Shown: positions 37,000-45,864 of the stretch, in pieces
How positions within the stretch are numbered: the first letter of the stretch is position 1
How the letters are laid out: each line of letters opens with the position of its first letter
Origin: an uncultured Eubacteriales bacterium
GTDB taxonomy: Bacteria; Bacillota; Clostridia; Oscillospirales; CAG-272
DNA length: 64,000 bases
Direction of reading: 5' to 3'
NCBI GenBank assembly: GCA_948467545.1
Contig: CAOKER010000010.1
Location: forward strand, 1-64,000
Translations under genes and position numbers: made by a program
The notes under the pieces: generated by a model
Databases searched by the model: none
What the model was told of the DNA's origin: nothing
Seen by the model: the letters and a program-made list of their open reading frames with translations, nothing else

Positions 37000-37737
37000 T
37001 CAGGCTCTGTCTATCTTCAGAAAGTTAGTATACGCCTTTTTTACCTCGCTTTTTTGTGCGCGCGAAATTTTGAGCCTAAAACCTCCGAACAGTTCTAAAT
37101 TATCGGCAGAAATTGAATTAATATATTTCATATTGACGACGATGCCGGAATTTATCTTTATAAAATAAGACTCCGGCACCGCTTCGAGAAATTCATGTAT
37201 TGTTTTTCGGTATTTATAATTATTATCTGTGCTGTGTATGTTAATATAATTTGTTGTTTTTTCCTTTTCCGCAAAAATAATTTTTTTGATTTTAACGGGA
37301 ATAAGCAGCCCGTCTGATTTTACCGTTATATAATTGATAATTTTCAGCTTTTTTTCGATAGCGGAATTCAGGGCTTCTTTCAAGTGTTCTGTATATGTTT
37401 TCTTGCAGAGAAATCTGAAAGGGCTGTAGTGCAGAGATTGATATACAAGCTCTTTGCAGTCCGAAATGAAAATAATAAGGGTTTCCGGGAACTGTTCATA
37501 GCATATTCGGGCTACATCAAAACCGTCAATCTCCGGCATTGAAATATCGAGAAATAATATATCAATATTACTGTAACTGGAGTCATGGAAGCACTGATAC
37601 ATTAAAGCCTTGGGGGAATTGTATTTATATATTTGAAAATCGATAATATCGTAATCATATTGCACAAGAATATCAAAGATATTTTTATATAAACTTTCAA
37701 CAAAGCATTTGTCGTCATCGCATATGGCAATGTTCAT
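37000..37737 (-). CDS. LytTR-family response regulator
   Basis: A 245-residue two-domain regulator. Residues 1-120 are a receiver domain: NIAICDDD forms the acidic pocket, IDILFLDISMPEIDG holds the phospho-acceptor Asp, and the switch region follows. Residues about 135-240 are a LytTR DNA-binding domain (IKKIIFAEKEKTTNYINI, FLEAVPESYFIKINSGIVVN and MKYINSISADNLELFGGFRL). AGGAGGC precedes the ATG. No histidine kinase is adjacent. It is transcribed away from two ABC exporter genes. The shared intergenic region has a direct repeat with 21-base spacing of the type LytTR dimers bind, so control of the exporters is likely. Confidence 0.92.
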   Translation of the reverse strand: MNIAICDDDKCFVESLYKNIFDILVQYDYDIIDFQIYKYNSPKALMYQCFHDSSYSNIDILFLDISMPEIDGFDVARICYEQFPETLIIFISDCKELVYQSLHYSPFRFLCKKTYTEHLKEALNSAIEKKLKIINYITVKSDGLLIPVKIKKIIFAEKEKTTNYINIHSTDNNYKYRKTIHEFLEAVPESYFIKINSGIVVNMKYINSISADNLELFGGFRLKISRAQKSEVKKAYTNFLKIDRA

Positions 37738-37911
37738 ATTTGCCTCCTTATATGTTGAAATTGATTTAATATTATTTTAACATATAAATAAGAAAAAATC
37801 AACTATGCGAAACAAAACTTATTATTTTATATACTAAAATGTCGAATAATAAATATAGGTTGTTTTGTTTTTTTGAATATGGATTTTATATTACAAAATA
37901 TCATTGCAATA

Positions 37912-37972
37912 TATACCTTAAAATGTACATTTTATACCTAAAATTTTATTTTGATATTTTTTATGGTAAAAT
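37912..37972 (+). promoter_or_regulatory. Putative LytTR operator and exporter promoter
   Basis: TATACCT-AAAAT occurs twice, at 37912 and 37933, exactly 21 bases apart; between them lies the palindrome TAAAATGTACATTTTA (37919-37934). An extended -10, TGGTAAAAT (TAAAAT at 37967-37972), follows 28 bases after the second copy, with only a poor -35 sequence. A weak -35 with an activator site just upstream is the usual setting for LytTR-activated promoters. The regulator gene is directly upstream, divergent. Confidence 0.65.
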
Positions 37973-38113
37973 ATTTTAATGCTAAATGCTTTAATATTCA
38001 GGTTCCGCTTTGCCGCCGACGGCAGTTTTGAAAAGCAAAATCGCGAAAAATTGCTGTTATTTCGGATTTCATGGTACATTGACCATAATCTTTTAGCCTT
38101 AGCGAAATTAAAA

Positions 38114-39967
38114 ATGAACAGGAAAGGAAAAAGCTTCAAATATGAGAAAAAAGATAAATGCTCTGAAAAAAGTAAAAGCAAAGTCGAGCGGAGAAAGATA
38201 AACTTTCTGAAAAACGATTTTATGGCTTTTCAGCTTGCTCTTAAGATATATCCTGAAAAGACGATAACTATGTTTGTCGCATATGTTGCATATTCGATTT
38301 TGACATTTTTCTCATATACATATATGCTGAACTATGTTGTAAACGGACTTCAGCTTGGAAAGCCGATTTCACAGCTTCTTACGTATGTTGCCGTTATGTC
38401 GGTGTTGGGAGTAACAGGCGAAATCCTTTTCAGCTTATATAACAGATACTTTCTGACTATAATCAATAAGCGCAGTGAGGTGCGTATAAATAAGATAATA
38501 TTCAAACGCTCCGTCGAGTCGGATATAGCTAATTATGAAGATCCCGCCATGTATGATCTCTACAAACGGGTTGTTACAGTCGGTATTGCTTCTATAGACA
38601 TGATAATTGACTCTATTACAGGAGTATTGATAAAAATTGTTAATATTGGAATGTCTGCGTGGCTTTTGATGAAGATAGATCCTGTCCTTATCTTTTTTGC
38701 AATTGTACCTATTGCAATTAATCTTTTGCAGAGCATTATTGTAAAACTACAGCGTAGTTTTAATGTAGAATCATATGCAGTGCAGCGCAGACGTGATTAT
38801 CCTCAGCGTATATTCTATGAAAGAGATTTTGCTAAGGAAATACGTCTCACTAAAATACATAAGGTTATGATGCGTAATTTTAATGAGGCGATAAAAGATT
38901 ACAGACATTTGTTGCAGACAAAAGGATTAGCGGTTGCTTTGTTGAATCTTCTTTTGAAAATCGGAGTAAATACCATTTCAATAGGCGGTGCTCAGATTTA
39001 TGCCGTTTATCATGCACTGGTTACGGGAAATGTTTTAATAGGAGATTGCCTTGTAATTTTTAGCGTTATCGAAAATTTTTCGGTAAACATATTGCATATA
39101 GCTGATAACCTTTCTACTTTCCGAACGATAGGATATAACTTTCAGGATTATCGCGATTATATGGAGCGAAGAGAAAAGATAAATCAAAACAGGGGAGGAC
39201 CAATCGCTAAAGACAATGGTGACATTGAGCTGCACGAAGTAAGCTTTCGCTACAGCGGCGCGCCCGAGGATACGCTTCATAATATAAGCATAACAATACG
39301 CAGCGGAGAAAAGATTGCTATTGTCGGAAATAACGGAGCAGGAAAGACTACTTTGGTGAAACTTCTGATGCGGCTGTACGATCCTACCCTTGGAGAAATA
39401 AAATATGACGGCAGGAATATAACAGAATATGATCTTGCGTGCTATCGGGGCAGATATGGAGTTGTATTTCAGGATTATAAGCAGATAGCAATGTCGGTTG
39501 CTGAAAATGTGCTTGGACGTCCATATTGTGAGGAGGACGAACAGACGGTCATTAATTCTCTTAAAAGCGCCGGTATATGGAATAAAATAGAGAATCTTCC
39601 ACAGGGGATACATACTTGTATGACTAAGGAATTTGATAAAAACGGTTTGTTTCTTTCAGGCGGCGAGTCGCAGAAGCTTGCTATTGCGGGAATATATGCG
39701 AAGAATTGTTCTGTGGTAATACTTGATGAACCGTCAAGCGCGCTTGATCCCCTGGCGGAGAGCGAAATGTACGAGCATATGTACAGCGCGTGCGAAGGAA
39801 AAACCATGATATTTATCTCGCATAGGCTGTCCTCTGCCGTAAGTGCGGATCGGATTATACACATGGAGGGCGGACGGATAATTGAAGAAGGAAGTCACGA
39901 GGAGCTTATGAGGCATGGCGGAAGTTATGCGCGGATGTTTACACTGCAGGCTGAAAATTACAATTAA
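38114..39967 (+). CDS. ABC exporter, fused membrane and ATPase domains (first of pair)
   Basis: About 617 residues from ATG 38114; the true start is uncertain (no good SD at 38114 or at the later ATG 38222) and the frame opening at 37979 begins before the likely transcription start. Six membrane helices span about residues 50-330, followed by an ATPase domain: Walker A IVGNNGAGKTTLVKLLMR, signature LSGGESQKLAIAG and Walker B SVVILDEPSSALDP. Together with the homologous gene at 40195 it probably forms a heterodimeric type IV exporter for a peptide or drug. No precursor peptide or maturation gene is seen nearby. Confidence 0.9.
   Translation: MNRKGKSFKYEKKDKCSEKSKSKVERRKINFLKNDFMAFQLALKIYPEKTITMFVAYVAYSILTFFSYTYMLNYVVNGLQLGKPISQLLTYVAVMSVLGVTGEILFSLYNRYFLTIINKRSEVRINKIIFKRSVESDIANYEDPAMYDLYKRVVTVGIASIDMIIDSITGVLIKIVNIGMSAWLLMKIDPVLIFFAIVPIAINLLQSIIVKLQRSFNVESYAVQRRRDYPQRIFYERDFAKEIRLTKIHKVMMRNFNEAIKDYRHLLQTKGLAVALLNLLLKIGVNTISIGGAQIYAVYHALVTGNVLIGDCLVIFSVIENFSVNILHIADNLSTFRTIGYNFQDYRDYMERREKINQNRGGPIAKDNGDIELHEVSFRYSGAPEDTLHNISITIRSGEKIAIVGNNGAGKTTLVKLLMRLYDPTLGEIKYDGRNITEYDLACYRGRYGVVFQDYKQIAMSVAENVLGRPYCEEDEQTVINSLKSAGIWNKIENLPQGIHTCMTKEFDKNGLFLSGGESQKLAIAGIYAKNCSVVILDEPSSALDPLAESEMYEHMYSACEGKTMIFISHRLSSAVSADRIIHMEGGRIIEEGSHEELMRHGGSYARMFTLQAENYN
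38142..38201 (+). CDS. Possible basic leader peptide (19 residues)
   Basis: In another frame of the exporter's 5' end, ATG at 38142 opens MRKKINALKKVKAKSSGER and then TAA. An AAAGGAAAA lies 10-13 bases upstream, a little far. It may be chance, a translation-control leader, or a sign that the exporter's N-terminus is mis-framed here. Confidence 0.2.
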   Translation: MRKKINALKKVKAKSSGER

Positions 39968-40194
39968 AAGCAAGGTTGCACAAACAATTTTTAAGGATTT
40001 ATTTAACTTGCGATTTTGATTTGCTCGGGTTGAATTAAAAGACCGAAAAGCGGCCGCAGTTTTTTAATAAAGCGCAAAGCGCCGTCATGGGACGATTCGG
40101 GGGCGGATTGTACGCCGCTGAAAAAGTCGCTGAAAGCCGCTGCGAAAGAAGCGGGGACATCTTGCTTACGGTTATAATTTATAAAGGCTAAGGT
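39968..40194. other. Intergenic region between the two exporters
   Basis: The 227 bases hold no gene. TTATAATTTATAAAGG just before the second exporter contains a possible -10 (TATAAT at about 40173) but no matching -35. No terminator with a clean T run is visible, so read-through from the first exporter is plausible. Confidence 0.35.
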
Positions 40195-42015
40195 ATGGTG
40201 ATTATTGTGTGGAATAAGAAAAAACGCGAAAAAAATATATCATTAAAAAATATAATTATAAACAGCTCCTTTTCCTTTAAATTTTTATGGTTAAATGCAA
40301 AGCTTTACCTGTTTTGTATTTTGCTTAATACAGTTATCGGTGCATCTGTTGCTCCTCTTACTCTGCTGCTTACCAATAAGCTGTACGGACTTCTTGAGAT
40401 TCATTCGTTATTTTCGGATGCTATAGTCGTTTTAATCAGTATTCTTGTTATTAATGCCATTTCAATGGGATGGTCTCAATTATACGGGGGATGTGTTCAA
40501 CCGTCGCTGTCGGAAAAACTTCGTCAGAAGGTTCAGACCGGACTTTTTAAAAAGGTTCTTGCCACCGACTTGTCGAGATATGACGATCCGGAATTTTATA
40601 ACGACTTTATACTTTCTATGCAATATACCGATGTATACGCGTCGGGAACATTCATAACCGCAACCAATTTTATAGGTAATGTACTTAAGTTTTTAACAAC
40701 TATTTCTCTGCTCGCGTATGTAGATATATCGGTCCTGATCATTCTTCTTGCAAGCGCCGTGATTTCAAGTTTTATCAGCACAAAGGACAATCTGATAGAG
40801 GTTGAATACAATGCTGCGATTACACCTGTAAACCGAAGGGTGCAGTATCTTGAAGGAATATTTAAACGGGTAGATTATTCAAAAGAGCTGCGGCTCACCG
40901 ATATATATGAAAATGTTGAGCGTGATTACGAGGCTGCGGCCAATGAACACGTAAACGTGACAAAAAGCTTCGGACTTCGCCGTATAGTTCTTACTACATT
41001 TGAAATGATCAATACAAACGGGGTATACATGGCAGTTATTGCGCTTATGCTTTATAAGCTTGCCGTTCTCGGAACGGTTACGATTGCGGGTTTTGCCGTT
41101 GTTGTAAATGCCAATTGGCAGATGCGCGGAAGTTTTGTTTCTCTTGCGTCGTCGTTTACAAACCTTCCGCAGCAGAGTATGCAGATAGATAAGGTACGGT
41201 CGTTTATGGAGTACAGACCGCAGAGTGAAATAAAGAGCTTGTCTCTGCCGGCTGCCCCGTTTGAATCCATTGAAATGCATAATGTATTTTTCGGTTATAC
41301 CGGCGGAGATGATGTCCTTCACGATGTTTCATTTAAGATAAAAAGAGGAGAAAAAATATCTATAGTCGGATATAACGGTGCGGGAAAATCAACATTGATA
41401 AAGCTGATTATGCGTCTTTACGAGCCGCGCAGCGGTATGATTATGTATAACGGACGTCCCGCGTCCGATTATGACGTCGAAAGCTACCGAAGCCGAATTG
41501 GGGCGGTATTTCAGGATTACCGAATTTTTGCGGCTACCATTTCGGAAAATGTACTCGGAGATGAATTTACCGAAGATGATCGTCCGCGCGTGCTTGAGGC
41601 GCTTCACAGAGCTACATTTGACGATAAACTTGCCGGACTTGAGAACGGTATTGATACGGTATTGACACGGGAGTTTGATGACAAAGGAACGAATCTTTCG
41701 GGCGGAGAGGCACAGAAGATTGCAATCGCGCGCGTATTTGCTGGAAATCACGATCTGATTATAATGGATGAGCCGTCCGCATCTCTCGACCCTATGGCGG
41801 AATATGAGCTGAATAAGCAGATTGCTGAATTTGCTTCGGATAAGACGGTTATCTTCATATCGCACCGTCTGTCAACCACACGCCATGCCGATCGGATATA
41901 TATGTTTGAGGACGGCAGAATAATTGAACAGGGAAGTCATGACGAGCTTATGAGAATGAACGGAAAATATGCGGAAATGTTTACGGTTCAGGCCGAAAAA
42001 TATATAATCAAGTGA
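40195..42015 (+). CDS. ABC exporter, fused membrane and ATPase domains (second of pair)
   Basis: A 606-residue protein (start ATG 40195 with TAAGG close upstream). Six helices in the first 320 residues, then an ATPase domain with Walker A IVGYNGAGKSTLIKLIMR, Q-loop VFQDYRIFAATISENV, signature LSGGEAQKIAIARVF, Walker B LIIMDEPSASLDPMAEYELN and H-loop IFISHRLST. It resembles the upstream protein throughout (VFQDY and LSGGE motifs, QAEKY/QAENY ends), which supports a heterodimer or a duplicated pair. Transport substrate is unknown. Control by the LytTR regulator is inferred from position. Confidence 0.92.
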   Translation: MVIIVWNKKKREKNISLKNIIINSSFSFKFLWLNAKLYLFCILLNTVIGASVAPLTLLLTNKLYGLLEIHSLFSDAIVVLISILVINAISMGWSQLYGGCVQPSLSEKLRQKVQTGLFKKVLATDLSRYDDPEFYNDFILSMQYTDVYASGTFITATNFIGNVLKFLTTISLLAYVDISVLIILLASAVISSFISTKDNLIEVEYNAAITPVNRRVQYLEGIFKRVDYSKELRLTDIYENVERDYEAAANEHVNVTKSFGLRRIVLTTFEMINTNGVYMAVIALMLYKLAVLGTVTIAGFAVVVNANWQMRGSFVSLASSFTNLPQQSMQIDKVRSFMEYRPQSEIKSLSLPAAPFESIEMHNVFFGYTGGDDVLHDVSFKIKRGEKISIVGYNGAGKSTLIKLIMRLYEPRSGMIMYNGRPASDYDVESYRSRIGAVFQDYRIFAATISENVLGDEFTEDDRPRVLEALHRATFDDKLAGLENGIDTVLTREFDDKGTNLSGGEAQKIAIARVFAGNHDLIIMDEPSASLDPMAEYELNKQIAEFASDKTVIFISHRLSTTRHADRIYMFEDGRIIEQGSHDELMRMNGKYAEMFTVQAEKYIIK

Positions 42016-42266
42016 AAATAACTCTGTCATTATTACGGTTTTAGTCGTGAAGGAGCTCGGCTGTTAAGATATTTGACTCCGCAGGAGTTAATCTTTCTTA
42101 TTTTTCATTTTTGTGCGTCAATGCAGTCAGCCGCCGAAACGCCATATGTCAGGTATTAGATCTTTAGCAAAGCAGCTTTTTATTTTTCTAATATTTTGTT
42201 TCTTCCGGTTTTATGCGGACTGTTCAGGCCAGCAGAAAATAAAATTGTTAAATTTTATTTTTTATA

Positions 42267-42295
42267 TTGAAAAAATCTATCCATCAATGTATAAT
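42267..42295 (+). promoter_or_regulatory. Promoter of the alpha-galactosidase gene
   Basis: TTGAAA (42267-42272), 17-base spacer, TATAAT (42290-42295), 64 bases before the ATG. No obvious operator symmetry surrounds it. Confidence 0.8.
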
Positions 42296-42358
42296 ATCCG
42301 TAAAATTACAGTCGCCTTTTTCCTGAACCGGGGAGGCACAGAAAACGGAGGATTTATA

Positions 42359-43492
42359 ATGTTTAAACAGACACCGCCAATGGGATGGAACTCATGGAAT
42401 ACATTCGGCGCCGATATAAATGAAAAGCTTATTTATGAGACGGCGGATAAGATGGCCGACAGCGGACTTCTTTCACATGGTTATGAGTATCTTGTGATTG
42501 ACGACTGCTGGTCCTTGAAAACGCGTGATTCCAATGACAGACTTGTGCCGGATCCCGAAAAATTCCCGCACGGTATGAAAGCCGTTGCCGATTATGTGCA
42601 TTCCAAGGGACTTAAATTCGGTATGTATTCGTGTTCCGGCAATCTTACATGTGCCGGATATCCCGGAAGCTATGAGCACGAATTTGTTGACGCGCAGACT
42701 TTTGCCGAATGGGGCGTTGACTTTCTGAAGTATGACTATTGTTTTCACAGCAATATAGTTCATGGAAAGTATTTGTACCGCCGTATGGGACTTGCTCTTG
42801 AGAACTGCGGCCGTGATATCCTTTTCAGTGCGTGCAGCTGGGGTATTGACGAGACGCACAAATGGATTAAAGAAACTTCGGCGTCTATGTGGCGTTCAAC
42901 GGGAGATATTGCTGACAGCTGGGAATCAATCAAGGATTTGACAAAGCAGCAGAATGATAAGTTTGCATACGGCGGCGTAGGATGCTTTAACGACATGGAT
43001 ATGCTTGTTGTCGGTATGTACGGAAAAGGTCATGTCGGATTGAGCGGGTGCAGCGATGTGCAGTACAGAACTCACTTTTCAATCTGGTCAATGTTCGGTT
43101 CTCCGCTTATGATCGGATGTGATGTCAGAAATATGACCGACGGGGCATACCGCATTTTGACCAATGACGAGGTTATTAAAATCAATCAGGATCCCGCATG
43201 CCGTCAGGTTGTGAAAATAGAAGGCATTTGGGGAAATGATGACTACCCGGTGTATTATAAGCAGCTGACCGGCGGAGATATTGCAATAGGAATATTTAAC
43301 TTTAAAGATGAAAAGGTATCGCCGACATTCAATTTGGATGAACTCGGTCTCCCGCACAGCACCGGAAAGACGCTTGAAATGCATGAGCTTTGGACGGGAG
43401 ATACGTTCACAGTTGAAAACTCCAATGTAAGACGTACGATTGAGCCTTACGGCTGTGAATTATTCCGCGCAAGGATTGTAGACCTTAAATGA
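42359..43492 (+). CDS. Alpha-galactosidase, glycoside hydrolase family 27
   Basis: A 377-residue protein. ATG 42359 (ACGGAGG eight bases upstream) is right because the GH27 fold begins at once: TPPMGWNSWNTFGADINEKL, YEYLVIDDCWS, GLKFGMYSCSGNLTCAGYPG, and VDFLKYDYCF with the catalytic nucleophile Asp. The acid/base Asp is in MWRSTGDIADSW. No signal peptide, so it works in the cytoplasm on imported alpha-galactosides such as melibiose or raffinose fragments. No sugar transporter is adjacent. The 3' end overlaps a small zinc-ribbon gene by 4 bases (ATGA). Confidence 0.93.
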   Translation: MFKQTPPMGWNSWNTFGADINEKLIYETADKMADSGLLSHGYEYLVIDDCWSLKTRDSNDRLVPDPEKFPHGMKAVADYVHSKGLKFGMYSCSGNLTCAGYPGSYEHEFVDAQTFAEWGVDFLKYDYCFHSNIVHGKYLYRRMGLALENCGRDILFSACSWGIDETHKWIKETSASMWRSTGDIADSWESIKDLTKQQNDKFAYGGVGCFNDMDMLVVGMYGKGHVGLSGCSDVQYRTHFSIWSMFGSPLMIGCDVRNMTDGAYRILTNDEVIKINQDPACRQVVKIEGIWGNDDYPVYYKQLTGGDIAIGIFNFKDEKVSPTFNLDELGLPHSTGKTLEMHELWTGDTFTVENSNVRRTIEPYGCELFRARIVDLK

Positions 43493-43683
43493 GCATTTGT
43501 ATAAAATGCGGCGGAGAGCTTACATGTGATGAAATTGCGGTTTATAAAAAGATGGTAAACCGCGGCAGCATGGAATTTATGTGTAAAGTTTGTTTAGCCG
43601 AGCATTTTGATGTATCCGTAGATTTTATTGACAGGAAAATTGAGCAATTCAAATCTTCGGGATGTTTATTGTTTGTTGATTAA
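43489..43683 (+). CDS. Small CxxC protein coupled to the galactosidase gene
   Basis: A 64-residue protein starting inside the galactosidase stop (ATGA overlap), so it is probably made from the same mRNA by coupled translation. It has two CxxC pairs, CIKCGGEL at the N-terminus and FMCKVCLAEHF in the middle, which would bind one zinc ion, and ends VDFIDRKIEQFKSSGCLLFV. Short proteins of this kind occur in gut Clostridia, but I know no function. A link to galactoside metabolism is suggested only by the overlap. Confidence 0.65.
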   Translation: MSICIKCGGELTCDEIAVYKKMVNRGSMEFMCKVCLAEHFDVSVDFIDRKIEQFKSSGCLLFVD

Positions 43684-43756
43684 AGAATTCGCATTTAAAC
43701 ATATCTGCGGAAAATGATAGTTTAAAAACAGCATGGCGTATAGGCGACAATCATAG

Positions 43757-43896
43757 GGTGGTGCTGGAATTTTATAGGACAGTGTTGCAAATTCGTATGA
43801 CAACGTTGAAAATTCATACGACAGTGCTGGAAATTCATAGGACAGTTCCGAAAATTCATAGGGGAGTGTCGAAATTCATAGAACAGTATCGGAAAT
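43757..43896. repeat. 21-bp tandem repeat, seven units
   Basis: Units such as GACAGTGCTGGAAATTCATAG repeat head to tail from 43757 to about 43896: four close copies (43778-43861) and three more diverged ones at the edges, one of them a base short. The rest of 43684-44089 holds no gene except the terminator after the repeats. A plus-strand frame through the array would code a heptad pattern (VLEIHRT-like), but it has no SD site and I do not call it a gene. Confidence 0.85.
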
Positions 43897-43903
43897 GTTT
43901 TCT

Positions 43904-43938
43904 GAAACGGCGTAGTTTGCAGACTATGCCGTTTCTTT
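43904..43938 (+). terminator. Terminator after the repeat array
   Basis: GAAACGGCGTAGT (43904-43916) and ACTATGCCGTTTC (43923-43935) form a 13-bp stem with one mismatch, followed by TTTAC. It probably ends the galactosidase transcript. Confidence 0.75.
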
Positions 43939-44089
43939 ACTTTTTAGAATTTCTTTAATCAAAATCAGGCTGTACGCCGTCGGTGAAGCTGTGGCTTTTA
44001 TCGGCCTTTTAGGTGGCGATAGTTACCGCGGCTACGCGTTTCGGTTTTTATGTTCTGTTGAATATAGGTATGAATATATGCTCAAATGC

Positions 44090-44614
44090 TCACGGATATT
44101 TCTGATATTCGCTTTCTAAAATTTCTACCATATCCTCAGGGCTTTCCTTGCAGCCGTTTTTCAGCCATAACTTAATAATTTTTGTAAGCCCGCTTTTAAA
44201 AAATTCTATGTGGTATTCTATAAAGCGGTTTTGAAATCGTTTTTGCGCAAGGTCAATATCGTAGTAAATAATTTTAAAATTATCATCGTAACCCAATTTA
44301 AAATAGGTTTTATAGAATATTTGGTTTTCTTTTATATGACGAAACAGCTTTAAATAATCGTGGCTGTTAAATCTTTGTGTGATTTCTTCTTCATACAAAT
44401 CGGATAGATTGTTTTCAAGCTTATCTCTTATTGAGTCCGCTAACGCATAAATGTCGGTGTAATTTGCATAAAAGGTTGTACGGTTCAATCCGGCCTTTTT
44501 ACAGATTTCAGATACGCTGATTTGGTTTAATTCTTTAAATTGAATTAGGTCGATAAAAACTTTTTCTATGAGTTCGATAGATTCTCTTCTTCGTTTATTG
44601 TTTGGTGTATTCAT
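44090..44614 (-). CDS. TetR/AcrR family regulator
   Basis: A 174-residue regulator with the N-terminal TetR helix-turn-helix (LIEKVFIDLIQFKELNQISV, then ICKKAGLNRTTFYANYTDIY) and a C-terminal all-helical region of the TetR_C_33-like type (FRHIKENQIFYKTYFKLG, FIEYHIEFFKSGLTKIIKLW). AAAGGATC lies before the ATG. It is divergent from a small membrane protein gene 127 bases away, so a shared control region is likely, with that membrane protein pair as targets. No clean palindrome was seen in the gap. Confidence 0.88.
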   Translation of the reverse strand: MNTPNNKRRRESIELIEKVFIDLIQFKELNQISVSEICKKAGLNRTTFYANYTDIYALADSIRDKLENNLSDLYEEEITQRFNSHDYLKLFRHIKENQIFYKTYFKLGYDDNFKIIYYDIDLAQKRFQNRFIEYHIEFFKSGLTKIIKLWLKNGCKESPEDMVEILESEYQKYP

Positions 44615-44741
44615 AGTTATTGATCCTTTATTCCAACATTTTTACCTAAATTGGTGATTGTTTTTTCACTGTATGGATATTATACTATATTTAGATTAAA
44701 ACAACAACAGTTGGTTTAAAAAATGTTTGGAGGTATTTTGC

Positions 44742-45113
44742 ATGAAAAAAAGCAGTTTTGTCGCAATGCTGTTGGGGACCGTAAGCGGAGTGCTGTTTGC
44801 GCTGGGAATGTGTATGGCTTTAATTCCGGAATGGAGTGCTTTTATGCCGGGAATCGTTTTTGGATGCGTAGGACTGTTTCTTGGTCTGATTACTTTGCTT
44901 GTATGGAGAAAAATGGAGCATAAGGCTCCTATTCGGGTTTCCGGAAAAGCAGTTTTGACAATCGTTGTCGGAATTATAGGCGCGTTGGCCTTAGGAGTAG
45001 GAATGTGTTTCTGTATGATATGGGAGAGAATGGTTGTCGGTATTGTTATCGGTATTGTCGGAATTGCCATTCTGCTTTGTTTAATTCCGCTGACGAGGGG
45101 AATTAAGGAGTGA
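44742..45113 (+). CDS. Small four-helix membrane protein
   Basis: A 123-residue protein. ATG at 44742 (GGAGG eight bases upstream) is preferred to the frame from 44727. Hydrophobic segments at about residues 8-28, 33-53, 68-90 and 96-114 with short charged loops (WRKMEHKAPIRVSGK) give four membrane helices. I do not recognise a family. It is the first gene of a two-gene unit divergent from the TetR gene, which suggests an export or stress role under TetR control. Confidence 0.7.
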   Translation: MKKSSFVAMLLGTVSGVLFALGMCMALIPEWSAFMPGIVFGCVGLFLGLITLLVWRKMEHKAPIRVSGKAVLTIVVGIIGALALGVGMCFCMIWERMVVGIVIGIVGIAILLCLIPLTRGIKE

Positions 45114-45826
45114 TGCCGAAACAGACAGCGGTATCCCTGTTTTTGGGAAGAAAAAATTTCGGCGGGATTTCAGACGGACAGCGTTACCGCATGATTATGT
45201 CGGCGGCCGTTGCCTTTGCGTTCAACCTTTTGTATGCAATATATCATGTTGCGGTTGGCATAATCAATATGTCTTTGTGGTTTATTGCAATGGGTGCGCT
45301 CTATTGTATTTTTGCTACTATGCGTTTTTCCTCTGTATTGTGCGCCCGCAGGAATAATATCTCGGCTTCTGATGATACAGAGTATTTTGTAATGAAACTG
45401 ACAGGCGCTTTATTAATTGTGCTAAGCTGTATTCTTGCTGTCGTCATATATATAAGCCTGTTACAAAACATAGCTGCGAGGCATGGCGAAATAATTATGA
45501 TAACCATAGCTGCCTATACTTTCCTCAAAATTACAAAGACGGTTGTCAGATCTGTTAAACAACGCAAAAATTTTTCTCCGCTGCTTTCGGTTATACGCAG
45601 TATCAGCGGAGCTGAAGCAGCTGTATCTGTTTTGACTTTGCAGCGTTCTATGCTTGTTTCTTTTGGCTCAATGAAAGCGGAAGAAATTCTGACAATGAAT
45701 ATACTGACGGGAACGGCAGTCTGGCTTTTCGTTCTGATACTCGGACTTTTTTTGACAGTAAAGGGAATTAATCGAGGTAATAATATTTTATGTCCCGAAG
45801 GCAGGGGGAAACGTCATCTCCAATGA
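45113..45826 (+). CDS. Membrane protein of unknown function
   Basis: A 237-residue protein whose start overlaps the previous stop (ATG at 45113, GTG in frame at 45110; AAGGAG lies within the preceding gene). It has six predicted membrane helices arranged in pairs, for example MSAAVAFAFNLLYAIYHVAV, LTGALLIVLSCILAVVIYIS and TGTAVWLFVLILGLFLTVKG. The N-terminal segment TAVSLFLGRKNFGGISDGQR is cytoplasmic and basic. I do not know the family. Coupling to the four-helix protein suggests that they act together. Confidence 0.7.
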   Translation: MPKQTAVSLFLGRKNFGGISDGQRYRMIMSAAVAFAFNLLYAIYHVAVGIINMSLWFIAMGALYCIFATMRFSSVLCARRNNISASDDTEYFVMKLTGALLIVLSCILAVVIYISLLQNIAARHGEIIMITIAAYTFLKITKTVVRSVKQRKNFSPLLSVIRSISGAEAAVSVLTLQRSMLVSFGSMKAEEILTMNILTGTAVWLFVLILGLFLTVKGINRGNNILCPEGRGKRHLQ

Positions 45827-45864
45827 AATAAATTCTGTAAAACTTGAGATATATATAAGAAAGG

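Noticed and set aside
37979-38113. N-terminal extension of the first ABC exporter from 37979
   Set aside because: The ATG lies at the expected transcription start and the residues look unlike a leader of this family; a later start is more likely.
43757-43896. CRISPR array
   Set aside because: The 21-bp units are head to tail with no unique spacers, and no cas gene is present. The same applies to the 28-bp repeats at 47266-47349.
43758-43958. ORF coding heptad repeats
   Set aside because: It arises from the 21-bp tandem repeat (seven codons per unit), lacks an SD site and runs into the terminator hairpin.
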